Assembly (NCBI GenBank): GCA_032207245.1 | Contig: CM063503.1 | Location: 63,574,744 to 63,638,743, forward strand | Length of the DNA: 64,000 bases | DNA from: Pardosa pseudoannulata | Taxonomy: Eukaryota > Arthropoda > Arachnida > Araneae > Lycosidae | Reading direction: 5' to 3' | In this document: in pieces, positions 1-16,192 of the stretch | How the letters are laid out: each line of letters starts with the position of its first letter | Position numbering within the stretch: position 1 is the stretch's first letter | Translations under genes and position numbers: made by a program | Notes under the pieces: model-generated | The model's input: only the letters and a program-made list of their open reading frames with translations | Database searches by the model: none | What the model was told of the DNA's origin: nothing

Positions 1-195
1 TGTATTTAAGATACACTAAAGATATTGTTTGTTAATTGATTGAAATCAAACTTGATATAGATTTTTATAAAATTTGATTTCACATATAAAAAATATATCA
101 TACAAATTATAAACGTTATTGTTTTATTATATAAATATATGATAATTATATTATTACTAGAGTGTAAATTGGTAATTTTCCTTTTGTTTTTATAG

Positions 196-1545
196 TTTGA
201 TTTTAAACTTAAATCTTGCTGGCAAGAAAAGATGAAGAAAAACTGTTTCAGGTATACTTTAGATGATGTTGAAACAAGATGTGTTCCTGGTAAATATGGA
301 TTTATTGCTCAGGTAATTTTTAAAGAAAATGTAGGGGAAAAAACTTTTAAAAATATATTATACACATACACATATATATAAATAAAAGTATATATGTATG
401 TAATGAGACGGACTTCTCGGTGGGTGGTTGCAGTCATGGCCATAATAATTACACCCTCTCAGCTAAAGATCTTTATTAAGATAACATTAAAGGATGGGTT
501 CCCAATCATCATAGGGACAGGACAAACTGAAGGATCAGCTAGCATGAAGTTCTATGTACAAGACACATAACACCTGGGTCAACATATGTTTGAAAACATC
601 TCTAGAAAAATCTGTCTCTGACAGTGTGTATCTCCTTTTTATTTGGAAATTTCCTAAATTGTCTGCTAGGGTCATGTAGGATTATAATTGGACAGGCCCC
701 TTCTCTGAGGGCTCAAACTGTAACCCCAGTGGTCAATTTAGGTTAGGGGTTAAAAAGGGGAATGCAAAATGACGCAGGAATTTTTAGCCGTTGATTTAAG
801 TTTTGAAAACCCCTGAAAATTTTCCTTACATATATATGTAATAAATCAAAATTATTACACTTAAAATATGTCTTAAAAATTCTCTCCTTTCCTATTCTTA
901 TTCCTTTTAATCCATTTTTCCAGCCCCAAAATATCTTATCCAAAAGAGTGTCCATGACGTAAAATTCTTTTAACAGTCTTTCAAAGCTAACTCTGAAATA
1001 AATACAAATTTTCTGTCAATTCAACACATTTCCCTGCTGCCCAGGCGAATGGATAACTTTTTTTAATGATCTAAGTTCCTTTTTACTGTTGAGAGTGCTG
1101 ACTAAGCTACTTTCTCTGGGAAGAAATTTGTCTCTGCATCTTGTTGTGGGGCCCAATTCTGTAAAAGCAAAGTGTTTTTGTATCATTCTATCTTCTGCCT
1201 TTGATAGAGTAACATGTCATTTTTGTAACTCTGAAATAAAAGTTTAAGTCCCATGTTAGACTTGTACTACTTCACTTTTATGGAATGGCCCAACTACAAA
1301 ATCATTACTGCTAGTTGGGTAGATTTCTCCTTGCCCAGAAAACCCAGGCAAGTAAATACAATAAGGGCTAAATTTTTATCGTAACCGACGGAAATAATTT
1401 TTGTCCTGTTACATATATATATGCTTATGTATATATATGTGTGTATGTGGTTTGTATACATACATATGTATGCAGTGAAACCAGCTTAAGAAGTTTTCCA
1501 AAGGACCAAGATATTAAGACTTCTTAAATGGGAAATCAGAAAAAA

Positions 1546-1599
<54 letters not shown>

Positions 1600-1810
1600 T
1601 ATATATATATAGGGCTGGGGCTAGGTGGTGTGCAGTGCATGCATATATGCAGATGGCTAAATTTCTAGGGGCCCCATTAAATATCTTTTAAGTATATGCA
1701 TTTATAGGTGGCAGCCAAATACTATTTTGCATATAGGGATAGGGAGCAACCAAATACTACATTGCAGACAGGTAGCTGAGAGCCCAGAACCAGCCCTGTA
1801 TGTATGTATG

Positions 1811-1846
<36 letters not shown>

Positions 1847-2937
1847 CATGCATTCTTATGCATTGTACATATAAAATAAGTTTATTTTCATGGTCTTTAC
1901 ATTTTCCCTTTTTCAGTTTTGCATTTATTTATTTACTTTATTTTTCTTTTTGTTGTTTAATTTTTCATTTAGTAACAATGCTGTTAAGCGTTGTCACATC
2001 TAAGTCCAACATTTTTGCAATGTGTATGCAGTTTAAGTTCTACTTCTTTTAAAACTTTTAGTTTCTGGTCAATTAAAGCCTTATGCATAAATCCTTATAT
2101 AGACGTAATTAAAATATTAATTTAAATTCAGTATCTAATTATACCCTAAACAGAAACAAGTGAAAATATAATAATAAAATCTAATAAAGTAAAATCTTTT
2201 TAGCAGCTTTTTGGTGATTTATTAGTACCTAAAATGACTTTTGCATGCTTCCAGGCAATACAGATAATGTTAAAAGAATATAAAATGGATCTTTAACTAA
2301 TTTTAGCCTGCAAATCTGAACTGAACCTTATTCTAGATAAATGAATGAAACTGGATATAACACAACAAAAAGGTTTATTCAATATGAGAATGTACTCTTT
2401 TGGATCTGTATTCTTAAATGAGAAGTTTCAGGTTATCGCTATAGAAGTTTTAAGGTGAAGTTGTTAGTTTTAATTATTATAGCACATCTCCCCACTAAGT
2501 TTATGGTCTAAAGCTGAATGTTAGACTACTTTGGACCCTCCCATTTTGTTATGTAATCTAATACTATCTGATTCATCGACTATGACATGTAAGATGTAGC
2601 TTCAGAATTGTTTTTTATTGCTCCATTCCATTGACAATATTCATGTGGGGTTGTTTTATTCCTTTATTTATTTTTTAAGCTTTGTTTTATGTGGACAGGG
2701 AATTCTGTTTCTGTCAGCTCAAAAATTAAGTTTCATAATAAAGTTAAAGGGGTGGTTTAGAGAACAACAATCTTTGTAAGTGGGAAAATGTTTAAGAGCA
2801 GAACTTTTTATTATTCAGGAAATTTTACAATTATTGGTATATTGTACTGATTAGGAACTCAGAAATAGAACATCTAAAGCCTGAAAATTTCTAAATTGAG
2901 AATATCTTATGTGGGCTCCACTGTATAAATGTATGTA

Positions 2938-3028
<91 letters not shown>

Positions 3029-3049
3029 ATATATATGTATATATGTATG

Positions 3050-3080
<31 letters not shown>

Positions 3081-3151
3081 GTATGTGTATATATATGTAT
3101 GTATATATATGTATATATGTATGTGTATATATATATATATGTGTGTATATA

Positions 3152-3202
<51 letters not shown>

Positions 3203-3674
3203 AAGGAAAATTCTCAGGGGTTTCAAAATTTAAATCAAGGGTAAAAATTCTCTCGTCATTTTGCATTCCCCTTTTTAACCCCTAACCTAAATTGACCACT
3301 GGAGCTACATGTTACGCCCTCAGAGAAGGGGCCTGGCCAATTATAAACCCACATGGCCCTAGCGGACAATTTAGGAAATTTCCAAATAAAAAGGAGATAC
3401 ACGCTATCGGAGACAGATTTTGCTAGAGATATTTTCCCACAGATGTTGAATCAGGTGTTACGTGTCTTGTACATAGAACTTCATGCTAGCTGACCTTTCA
3501 GTTTGTCCCTATGATGAAGTGGAAACCCGTCCTTCAATGTAATCTTAATAAAGGTCTTTAGCTGAAACGGTATCATTTTTATGGTCATGACTGCAACCCC
3601 CCATCAAGAAGTCCGTCTCATTACACACATATATATATATATATCTATATATCTGTATGTATGTATATATATAA

Positions 3675-3708
<34 letters not shown>

Positions 3709-6219
3709 CTGTATGTATACATACTAATATATCCATATATATATGTTATTAATTTTAGACTTTTAATTAACTAATAATAAACCAGTCTGTATATTGTTTT
3801 CTAAGGCTATATGTGGTAAATTAATACAGTCTCAGGCCTGTATTAAATTAACATAAACTCAAAACCAAACAGTTATAGCCAAAGTCCATTATATGTTTTC
3901 ATTAATTTTATTCCTTAGTTAATCCATTAATTTTATTCCATAAACTGTGGGTATAGACTGTACCATCCATATGTCTTTAAAACACCAGATTTAGCACCAA
4001 AGTGACTTAGTCATCCCAGAGTATGACATACACTAATTCTGATGGGAACTATCTTAGTTCAATATTTTTAGATGCTAAGAAAATGACATATAATCAGTAA
4101 AAAGTGGCCCTAACAAAGTTAAAGTTCAAATGAGTCATCAAGATCTCAAGAGAGCTAACTGTATTATATGGAAATATAGTAAGAATTGGAAGTTAAGGAT
4201 TTTATTCCCGACAAACAGAAGCAATTGCTCTTTCTGGATTGAGTTTCTGTTATGATTGCAATTTGAAATAAAAATTGAGGAAAATAATTTAGTTACTTAT
4301 TAGGATATTTTTTTAATATATTACATATGTAATACACTAAGTATTTAAGATACACTTCATATTATTCATAAGATGTGAACTGTTTTTGCCAAAAAATATT
4401 TTAAATTTAGATAAAATATATAATTTTTTATATTTTTTTTAAATATAGCTAAATATCAAGAGGGCTATTGAAAGAAGAAAACCACAGTTTATATCTGATG
4501 TGATCATGCCTTTTGATCATGAAAAATTTCACTTTGGCAAAGTTCATGAGCAGGAGGTAAGGATTTATATCTTGTTTGTATTTTAAGCTAGAAATATCCA
4601 GAAATTTTTTATTGGATTATCATAATCTTTTTTATTACTTTTTAAGTGAAAAATTACTTACTGATATATAATATCAATATATATTTATATTTTCTAGATA
4701 TCTTTTTATATAGTATATATATAAGTGTATATATATATATATATAAAATATACAGGGCTAGTTTTGAAATATTAGCTGTCTGCAGACAAGATAATATTTG
4801 GGCACCGCTTATGAATACAGATTTCTTCTAGATTCATAACTTTATAAAGCAGCTATGCATTGTCTTTCCAAACATACCACAATTGGTGACATAATGGGAA
4901 AAACAGCTGAATTATCAGACTTTGATAAAGGTCAGATTGTTATGGCTCAGTGACTGGGAACAACAATGTCAAAAACAATGTGTTTAGTAAGCTGTTCCCA
5001 TGCAGTTGTGAGCACATATCAAAAGTAATGTATAGATGGTGAAACAAGTCATCATCCAGTGGTGTGTCATCCATGGCTCATTGATTGTACGGGAGATCAA
5101 AAGAGAGCATTGTTCATCATGACCAAAGAGCTATAACAGCCTAAATCACCTCCAGCTACAACAGTGGCATCCCAGACAGTGTTTCTCAACACACTGTGCA
5201 GTTTACATTGCTGTGTATGAGCCAAAGCACGGCCCTGCACATGACCTGACAGCATGTCACCGCTAGCTGTATCTGTAATGGGTCAAGAAACATCAAAATT
5301 AGACATTAGAAAAATGAAAGAAATTTTCATGGTCTGATGAATCATGTTTTGTAGTCCATCACATTGATCAGCTTGTGGAAATATGCCAATTTTCAAAGGA
5401 AACCCTGCGTCATGGATACATTGTTCAATGGAGACAAACTGGTGGGAAGGGTATATATGGTGGGGAAATTATTTTAATGGAGCACATTATGACCCATAAT
5501 CCCCATAAAACAATCCTTGGCATCTGTGTACTAAGTGAACATTGTTGCAGACCAGGTTCACCCATTCATGATAACAGTATTCCTGGTGGGCGATAGTGTT
5601 TACCAACAGAATAATGCTAGCTGTCATAAGTGTCAAATCGTCAGGGAGTGGTTCAAAGAACATTGCGGTGATTTTCAAGTCATGTCTTTGCCTCCAAATT
5701 CATCTGATATTAATCTACTAGAGCATTTGTGGTCCAACTTAGAAAACTAAGTTCGTGCTGCCCCACTACCCCATCATAATGTATGGGAATTGTAGGACCA
5801 GTTGGTGAGCACTTGGTACCAGTTATATCAAACTATCGATTAGCGCCTTGTGGAGTCAATTTCATATCAGATGCTAGCAGTTTTCAGGTATAAAGGTAGT
5901 CTTACATGTTATTAATAGGTTGGTCACAATGTAATGGTTGTTTGGTATATATTGCGAATCAATATCTTTAATTAACAAATTATGTGAAGAAATATGCCTT
6001 AAGCATCAACCAAAGTTTATGAGAGCAGTTATTCTGAAACATGAAAGTAAGAAAGCAAAAGTAAGTTTTCTTACTAAATATTTTCAGTAAAATTCTTAAA
6101 TAAAAAAAAAAACCCACACATTTTAATATTACAGATTTTGTTGGCTGCCTGTCTACATGCCTACATGCTCTATATACCTACTAGCTTTACCCTTGTATAC
6201 ATATGTTTGTATGTGTATA

Positions 6220-6280
<61 letters not shown>

Positions 6281-9200
6281 TTCTAGCATTTAAGTTTTGC
6301 TTTTCTAAGGATGTTTGATGTTAATCAATTTTATCAAGGTGTACTGGAGGATAAATAAAGAATCCTCTTGAATACCCTTTAAACAAAGTGCTGATATTGT
6401 TATGTAAAATATTTAAGGTATTTGTCCAAATATTTTTACCCTTTGTAGAGCCCTGAAATAAAGCATAGTCATTTTGTTAAAAGAGTAATTTAATTTTGTT
6501 TAATATAATAAGCAGAATTTTCACTGTGTGTAAGCATCAAAATAGGCTTGAGTACTTATCAAGTAAGATAGCATATGGATTTTCATTATTAGAGATTTAA
6601 TTCAAAAAGAAATTTAGTATGTACTGTGATTTCCAGTAGGAATGCCATGATGTTTTATATGTTTAAAATTTAAACTTTCAGTGGATATGTCATTTCTACC
6701 AATGCAGTGTTTATGTGCAGTTAAAAAACCCATTAGAGACTTATCCTCCCTGAACAAGATCGTAAAACGGTTATATTATTTCTTCATTTAAAACAGCATT
6801 CATGTAAGTTTGAGTTGCTGTCATTCTGTGGTCTACAGATCCTTCTTATTGGTTTAGTTTGTTTTAGAGTGTTATGGTTTATATATTTGCTACCCAAGGA
6901 CTAATGAGACTGTGACCTACTGCTTAAAGATAATTCAAAATGTCTACGAACATCCATTCAAGCAGTCAGCTTCAAAACTGCAGATCCTACTACGTGAAGG
7001 CAATTCATTACCATTCAGCTATCATTTGGCTAAGTATTTGTCAGATAAATTTTAGGAGACACTGTGTGTACAGGTTTCGTGTACTGAAGAGATTATTCTG
7101 TATGTCCTTCTTGGTAGACTTGAGCTTACCTCTGTGGTGTTTGCATCTTATCGGGATGGATAGATCTAACCCAAAACAGGGTGGGCATTTCATAGGTCAG
7201 CAGCAACTTGCTAGCCACTTTGGGTTGTAGTTGTAGCAGTTGTATTACAGTTTATTAGTACCATATGGCTTTGGCTAGGTCAAGTATCAAATTGGCTTTA
7301 AGTAAGTTGGAAGCAGAATATTTTTTAAAATAGCAACTGAATGGCACAGAAGCCATATTGCTAATTTAAGCTTAGTATAACTTCCTGTGCTGAACATTTT
7401 AAAATAGAGTAGCAGCACTTGATTAAGTCTGATGACTGTGATATTCAGTGATGTCACACAGTGTTAATGCAGATGTGGCCTTTTTAAAGAAATTATGGTA
7501 TATATGTATAATTTATATTTATTTAACCATCAATAATTGTTAAAGAATAGAATAAAAGGCATTATACTGCCTTCTGAAGTTTCTAATTATAACCATGTAT
7601 TTATATAAAAGCATATTTAATTTTTTTAAAGAAGTGATTATCTACATTAATACCTTTTATATAATCTCCTATGGATTATCCTGCATACCTTATAATAATG
7701 ATATAACTGTAAAAGGTACATGAATAATTTCAATGTAATTTATACAGTATATTCACATTCTGTAACAAAAATTATTTAAAGTAACATAGCAACTGATTAG
7801 TTTCTGTATGGTATTTAGTGTGTTTATTATATTGTAAAAAAAATACTGTTGGTTATAATGTCTGTACCATCTGTTCAGTCTTATGATATAACCGCTTGAC
7901 TGGTAGCAACAAATGATAGAATAATAGATTATTCCCATATGTAATGTCAAATATGTTAGTTATATAAATATAGCTTTGAGGGCAGTTCAATTACAAAGGT
8001 ACAGGTCACTATTATACAAATCACATATGCACAGTATTGGTGTAAATTATATCATTATATGAGTGTAGGAAGTTATACTGAAGTGTTGTTTTGTTCAAGA
8101 CTAAATTGAACTTCCTGAAAGTAACAAAACATGGTATGTCTAATCTCAGAATATGTTAAGTTTTACATATAAGCAGTTATCTAGATTTTTGCAAGCCAAA
8201 GAGGCTAATCAGAGTAAAATTCATTGCAAATTGCGGCATGTTTATTTGTCAAATGAGTTAAGTCAAAAGAAAGCCAACATTTGGTGCAAAAAAAGTTTAA
8301 AATGGACCCTATAAATCATAGCAAACAGAAATGTAAGTGGCACAATGGAAATAGAAATCCCTGCAACATCCACTTTATAGTCAAGAAGTAATCTTTTTTC
8401 ATTTTCATTTACGTGGCTCATTAAAGAAATTTTTGGTAAGATGCAGATCAGGAGGTTTTAAAAAACACTGTTCTGGAATACTTCATCAACTCGACAAATA
8501 GCACTACCATGCTTGGGGATGTTCAAACTAGTGTCATATTGAGCAAATATGTCAAAGTTAACAAAACTATGTAAAATAATAAACAAAAATGTGTTTTTTG
8601 AAATGTATTAAATATTTTTTTTTTAAATTGTAACTGTCAGTGTAATTTTTTCATGTACTTCTTATTATTGGACCTCCCTTATATATATATATATGTTTGG
8701 GTAAAGCCTAGGACTTCAAATAGTATGTAATAATAATGGAGCACGCACTTTCATCTATTCCATGTAACATTTCTCTTACAAGTAAATGATTCCCTGGTGA
8801 AATTTCATACTTTCCTAATGTGTTTATGCAAAATATATGTATTACTGATATATTTATAAAAAGTATTTGTAAAATCTTTTCGAAATCATAATGTACTTCA
8901 ACACTTTTTATTTTATTATTATATGTGTGGTTCTACATACTTAACAACAATCATGTTTTAACTTTAATTATAGTTATATGAAACATAAATTCAGTGTAAT
9001 TTACAGAATTCATATCTTTCTTGCATGGCAACAATTATTCAAAATTACTCTAGAAATTGTTCAGTTTATTTAAGATATTTAATTAATTTAAGTTTAAATT
9101 AATTTAAAATTTAATAACTGTAAATTTTTGTTTATTGATGATAAGAATTATTACTATAATTACTACTAATGTTTTTTAATTTTACAGATACTCTTTGAAG

Positions 9201-12200
9201 TCAGTCCTGTTCATTGTGATTCGGACCACAATTCCAAAGTATGTATGTCATTAATTATTACATGTCTATTTCCCAAACATTTTGGGTTATAAACCTTATA
9301 GAACATTTTGTTAAAGTTCATAAACCCTTTATCACTTTAGATCAGTAGATTTCTTCTGACGCTTCTATTTTTAATGTAATATTGAATAAACAAGTATAGT
9401 TTTTATTGAATTAAGCATAAATCATTAAAAATAATTCTTCATAAAAACATAAATATGATGGTAAATAAAAACTAAGAGAAAAAAACTTTAACAATAAGAA
9501 TAATACTTCTTTAAATCAATGATCAACTTGAAATTTATCTTTATATTTGGCAATTGAATTGACATTTTAGTTTGTAATAAAACAGAAGTATTAATCATGA
9601 TAAAATATATTTGATTTTGAGTATACTAACTCTTGGCATGCACCAAATGTATAATAAATTTATTGTAATTAGAATAAACAACCAAACTTGTTTACAATAG
9701 TTAGTTAGGTTAATTTTAATTTTATGTTTAGAATACAAATTAAAATTACAAAATATGTCTTTAATATGAAAATAGTGTATTTCACACAAATCCCTAAATT
9801 CTTTTATAGAATCCTACAATTTCATAGACTACAAGTTTGATGTATGTCATTTAATTAACAATGCTCTCAATGAAAAATAATTGTATAAAGTAATGTACTT
9901 TTTATTGCAGAAATTAGATAGAAATGTTCTGATAATTAATGTAAGTCCACTGGAGTGCTGTAACAGTTTATTAGTCCCCAATATTGAAAAGTGTTATCCA
10001 CAGGTAATATGCTCATAATATTATACTAAGCTAGTATGTATAAAATTGTTTGATTGGATTTAACCCAAAATTTGTATTGAGTATTATATTTACTCTAGGA
10101 TTATACTCAAAATAATTACCATAAGGAATATTAAAATTTTAACTTATTCTTCTTATAATGCAGGATGTAATTGGTGAAATTAACTTCCATTGATTACACT
10201 AGAAAATAGCCCCTATTATTTGATTTGCTTGGGTTTGTTGGACAAAAAAACTCCCAATATAAATAGTCAGATACTATAAACAGTCACGGTACTATAAAAG
10301 AACACACATCTATCATTATGGAACTTTACATTTATTTAAGTTCAAAAAACATTACAGTGCAATAGCTTTGAATAGAATATCACATTAATAATACATCTTT
10401 CAATTATGTTGAATCCCAAAGCAAGCAAGTCTTATGATTTTGTTCCCATGAGGCTAAAGATTGGTCAGCAATTTTTTGGGAGGCAAGAATGAACCTTGAT
10501 CATTTAATCTAGCTAAAAAAATACAGTTCTGTAATTTGGTTAATGCAGAAGCAAAACTATTTTCCTGGGATGGCCGAAAATTATGGCCAGTGAAGAGAAA
10601 ACTATTGAACAGAAGTATTTGATTCAGTGTTAGTTTTGAGTGACAGGTAAAAGGAATTTAAGTCAGAGAACATTCCTTCATCTGATACTTTATGGCTCAG
10701 AAATTAGATATTAAAAAGGAGAAGAGGAAAAGAGAGTTTTAGATATTTATTTTAAGGTTAGTAATTTTGATATATTACTTATGTATATGTTGAGAGAAAG
10801 ACTGTAGAGAAACTGTTAATACACCTAACATTTATAGCATATCATGATAATATAGCCTATAGGTATTTAGTGGTGTTAAAATTGAAAATAATGAATTTTT
10901 CTTTAAATGCTGTCTGAAAAAATTATTGATCAATTCTAATAAGAACAAAATTTGTCAAGTGTTATGTCAGAACTAAACTCTTGTAATAAACTTAATTTTC
11001 ACCATACATTATGATTCTAATATTGGAATATATAAAATATGATCCCTTAGCAGTGTTTGATAATGAATGCATTATAAAAAGTCGCTGTATCCATTAAAGA
11101 TCATGTACACTGAAGAAAAATTTTAGTTAAATTATATAGTATAATTTGTAATTCATATATTCTTGATTATAATGTACCATATTATGAAATAGAATGGGAT
11201 TTAAAGCAGTTTTTAAAAAGAGCTGGACACTGTTATATAGAGGTTGATGTTATGTTTCCCAGGATGATAAAACATATATGTATTTAATTGCATTATTAAC
11301 ATTAAAAATGAAGCAAACAGAAATAAATGTTATCTAAAAATTTACTTTTTATTAAGTTTAATTATGGTATTTATATGCTTAAAATAAGATTCTAAAGCTA
11401 TTTCTGATAATAAATGCCTATTAGAAAGTTACTATAATCATAGAAATTTTATTTTTAATTGCTAATGGAAAGTTTTTTAGTTAAATTATATCTATATACT
11501 TTTAAATTAAAAAGTTGTTTATAATACTTTACAGGTTCTAAATTATAATGGATTAAGTGTTGCATTAGAAACAATTTTAATGAGTCATGACCCGTATGTA
11601 TAATATATTCTTTTTACTTTTGTTGAATGATTATTTGATTATCTTTTACTTTTCTTGCTAAAAATCTTTTACTTTAGATGCTTAAGAATAGGAATGAACA
11701 GTTTAGGAGCATATGCATCTGTTAACCACCTTCATTTCCATTTATATTATCTTAAGGAAACTCTTTATTTAGAATATGCTGTAAGTATATCTTATATATT
11801 TTAATAAAAATCATGAAGTTATTTTTAAAAAATATGTAAAAATTTATACCATACTCTCATATACTTGTGTTTTTTAAAATTTAAAATTTTTAAATATAAC
11901 TGCAAATTAAATGGATTTATGTTCATAGACTCATACAAACATACATATTTCTACATTCAGATATATACCTTATATACGCCAAGAATTTTTGGGGCTTTTT
12001 ACAAACCTAAAGTGGGAGGGGGGGATTGGCCTATATGTGGATCCATGGAACAGATGTAATACATGTGCGTTTTGGCAACGGTTTTTGCCATTTGTGACAA
12101 AAAATTGCTAAATCAGCAAAAATTAAGGGAATGGTTAAAACAGACAGTAAAGAACAAAAAAGAAAATGCATAATGGTGAAAAGTGAATAAAACTTATAAA

Positions 12201-15200
12201 AATTATGAAAGGAGAAAACATAAAAATGGAAAAATAAATCTTAAATGACTCTGTGTTATAATCGCTCCAAAACAACAGTACAATAATGTTAGTGGATTGG
12301 CTAATCTTTTAATTAACACAATTCTATGTAACCCAGAAGCAATCAATAAATTGCCAAACATTGAAACTAAATCAACTTTTCTACATTTTAAAACGTTTTT
12401 AAGAAATTACTTTAATGCATATGACACATCATACATTATTAGTATTTTTATCATAGCACTTAAACCTTTAACCAGAACATTGGTTTAGAATTATTTTTTA
12501 AAAAGTAGCTTTATTGAAATTTCAAATGCTTATTGTTGCATGTGGCATAATGTTATAATAGATTTAAAACATCTTAAAATCTGTCTATCTATGCCTAGTA
12601 AGTGATACTGATATGCAAGAAAGAATTCAGGCCCCTTCATATACTTTATTTTTTAGATATGAAAGTTTTTTTATAGCATGCAACATTTAAAAAAAAATGA
12701 AATTTGACTTTGATTTTTATTAAGGTTCTTACCTCTCAGTTTCTATGTATTTTATATTGTTTTATTTACATTAGGACTTAGTTTTTTTCATGTTTTTTTT
12801 TCATTTTATTATATTATTTTAATGAAAATTGTGTTATGTGTTTGTGAATACTAATTAATCATTTATTATCAAGAAGTACTGCTAGAAATGAGAAAAGAAA
12901 TATTTCAAACACTGTTTTGAAGCAGGTACTAAAGACTAAACTTTCATAAAACAACAAATCAATCATTTGATATTAAAACTTCATATTTTGTTATTGTTCT
13001 TTTTGCTACTGTAGCACCTGTGGTTTAATAATTCCATTAAATGTTTATTTAGGTATAGAGCAAATAAGGTAACTGTTATTTATCTGGTAAATGAAACTAT
13101 AAAATAAATAGGAATTTCATAAAGGTACTGAAGAGATAATATCTGTAAAAATTTTTTAAAAACCTTATATTTAGTGTTTTTCTGATTTATGATAAATAAC
13201 TATATAAAATTATCCTCTCCACATACTTTATTTTCATTTGAATTTTGTGTGTGTTAATTATCAGGATCAGTTAGTTAGTTGATAAATCTGAAATCATAAT
13301 TTTAACACTTTTTTGGAATTCCTTTCCTCATTTCAACTCATAAGTTGAAATTGAACATTTAAAAGATGTTTTCTCTTTATAACTGTGCATTTTTGAATAA
13401 GTTATAAATTTTAATTACCTATAACTGAAATTTTCTAGTAAAAAAAATGAGTGTTGATGTTTTGAGCTATAAAGAGTATAAGTTTTACACATACCATTTT
13501 CTAAAAAGTTTATCAAAAAATTGCATCCCTTTCTTTCTTAATCATAGTAAAATTACTTTAGTTGATATAAAACATTTCTTATTTTAGGTCAAAATAATTA
13601 CATTTTATATATAAGATTTGAAATTTAATATATATATATATATATATATGTTACAGCCTATGGAGCATTTAATTAGTGACTGTTATGAAATTAAAGATTT
13701 TCCATCTCAAGGATTTGCCTTTCAGCTTTTAGACAATGGAGAATTCTTATCAGTTATGAGGTATTATTAAAAATTTTTAATTTAAAATTTATAAAGAAGA
13801 TATAAAGCTTTATTTTCTCATAGAACCAACTGATGTTAATATTTTAATACACAAGAAGCATCCTTACAGAACTACTGTTTAAAAATAACTTTTTATAACT
13901 TCTATATAATATGGTGCTAAAAATGTATGAGGTGATAATATCAGAACTTAATTGTGGTTATTTAATATAAAAACTATTTACTTTTATAAAATATATCTCT
14001 AATTAACATAAATATATAAAAAGATTTAAATTTATTGTTTTTGTTGAAAATTTACCTTTTACTAAAATTTTAATTTTAAATTCATTTGAAATATAGGTCT
14101 GTTATGAAGTTAGTAGAATTTTTGCAAAAAGAGAAGATTGCACATAATATTTTCATGACAAGAGGAACTGCTTTTACAAATGTGACACCAGAAAAAAATG
14201 TTTTTAATGCAATCAGAATTTTTGTTTGGGCAAGGGAATCATCATTTGGTATGTTATACTATTTTATTGATGTTCATCTATATTTTAACTTTTTGAGTAT
14301 GGGCATATCATGTTTGCAACATCTTTTGAATTGACTTAAATGATTCATTAGTATCAATTCCTTATGACAGACATAGAGCTATGTCTATTGGTAATAAGAA
14401 ATACTAATTAAATGTCCTGTTTAAAATATTGATACACTTGCCTTCTGAGTCAATTTCAAAGGCTTTGCATATGATGCACCTTCCCTCAAATGATTAACTT
14501 AGACTTAACACAACATTTTAAGTCTTCATAAAAAGGCTAAATTTTGTAACAAATGGACAAGGATAAAATTTAAATATCTGTCATAAGCTGTGCAAAAATG
14601 TGGTGACTATGCATTTATGACCATTATGGGACTCAGCAATATTGTCCATCTTGTGCTGTTCTGAAAAAAAGGTTAGTTCTACAAATGAAAAAAGTGTACA
14701 TTAATGCTGAATATGAGAAGAACATTTCTGTGATAAAGCATACAAAATCATTGATTTAATGTGTCTCAAAAGTAATATAGTATAGTTCAGCTCTGTTATA
14801 GCGAATGCAGTATATAGTAAATGAAAACTTTGTTCTAACCATTTTTTTTTACTCTAATACTAATTTATCTCTTTTTCATAGTGAACCTCTGAAATATTTG
14901 AAACCAGATATAATGAATCATTTTTCAATTATTTACTTAATTTTTGTTTCATGACTTCTCTGCAGTAGTGAAAACAGTATTTTATTTATAATTTCATTTC
15001 AAATCATGTAAGATTAATATATTTCTGTCTATACAAAGAGTGGGTGAAAACATGTTGACATTCTTCATATTAAACAAAGAATGTCATAAATTCTTTCTCA
15101 AAATTTTAATCACACCAGAAGGTATCATATCAGGGAGCTATAATGATAAAATTAATAAATTTTTCTATTTGTCTTCATTTTTAGTCAATTTATTAGGCAA

Positions 15201-16114
15201 TTAGCCAATTCAATTTTATCAATTTTAGTCAGCTTATTCAAAGATAACTTTTATCAGTTTTTCAATTATATTATTATTGAGTACAGTTAGGAATTAACAA
15301 GATACACATTTTGCTATGTCTAACATTTGTCTTAATGGTTTAAATACAGCAAACTACGAGATAAGTGAATAAAATCTTTGGTTCTTTACTGTTCATTGTA
15401 ACAGGGTTTACCTGTAATTAAGGTGTTCTGTTAATATTCAATAAGGCATTAGTATACTTAAGTGATTATTAATATAAAAAATTAATAATTTTTTATAGCT
15501 CAGTATTAAAAACTGACTATATAAAATGACTTCACCGTTGTACAGCAAAGTTCCCAAAGGAAGTCATATTAGTTACAGTTTGTTACAACAGTACATTAAA
15601 ACTGAAAAATGTCTCAAATAAAACAAAAATGAATGGACTGTTTTATCAGAAGAATATTTTAAAACCAATTTATTAAGAAGATATTTAAAATTATAAGTTT
15701 TAAATATCTTCTTAATAAATTGGAAAATTTTAATAAGTTGAGGTTTGTATCTACAAATCATCTCAGGTCTAAAGTAACTGCAACTTTTTTACCAAGGAAA
15801 ACAAATCTGTAACAGAAATAAAATGTATCACATCTAGTGAAGTACTTGTAAAACTATCTTCATATATGAATTTTTGTACTCCCATTTTGTTAATTTAAGC
15901 CTTAGTCAAATGACATACCATGTAATGGACTTTGGAAAAATTACCCAAGAGGAGTTTAAAGAAATTGACATGATGTTGCTAAAAACAGTTTATTTTCACA
16001 GAAAAATTAAGCATATAGTTTTAAAAAGGATATTAGAAGCAAATCCCTCCAAGAAATACTCCCTTTATGAAGAAAAGTTATGAATAATTTCCATAAGAAG
16101 TGAAGAACCTTATG

Positions 16115-16192
<78 letters not shown>

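Noticed and set aside
2891..3266. Long Tyr-Ile repeat reading frames on both strands (also at 35003-35471 left part and 48724-48993)
   Set aside because: They are translations of TA and TG microsatellites and have no protein-like sequence.
6940..7230. 96-codon open frame
   Set aside because: It overlaps a diverged SINE and shows no family signature or splice context.
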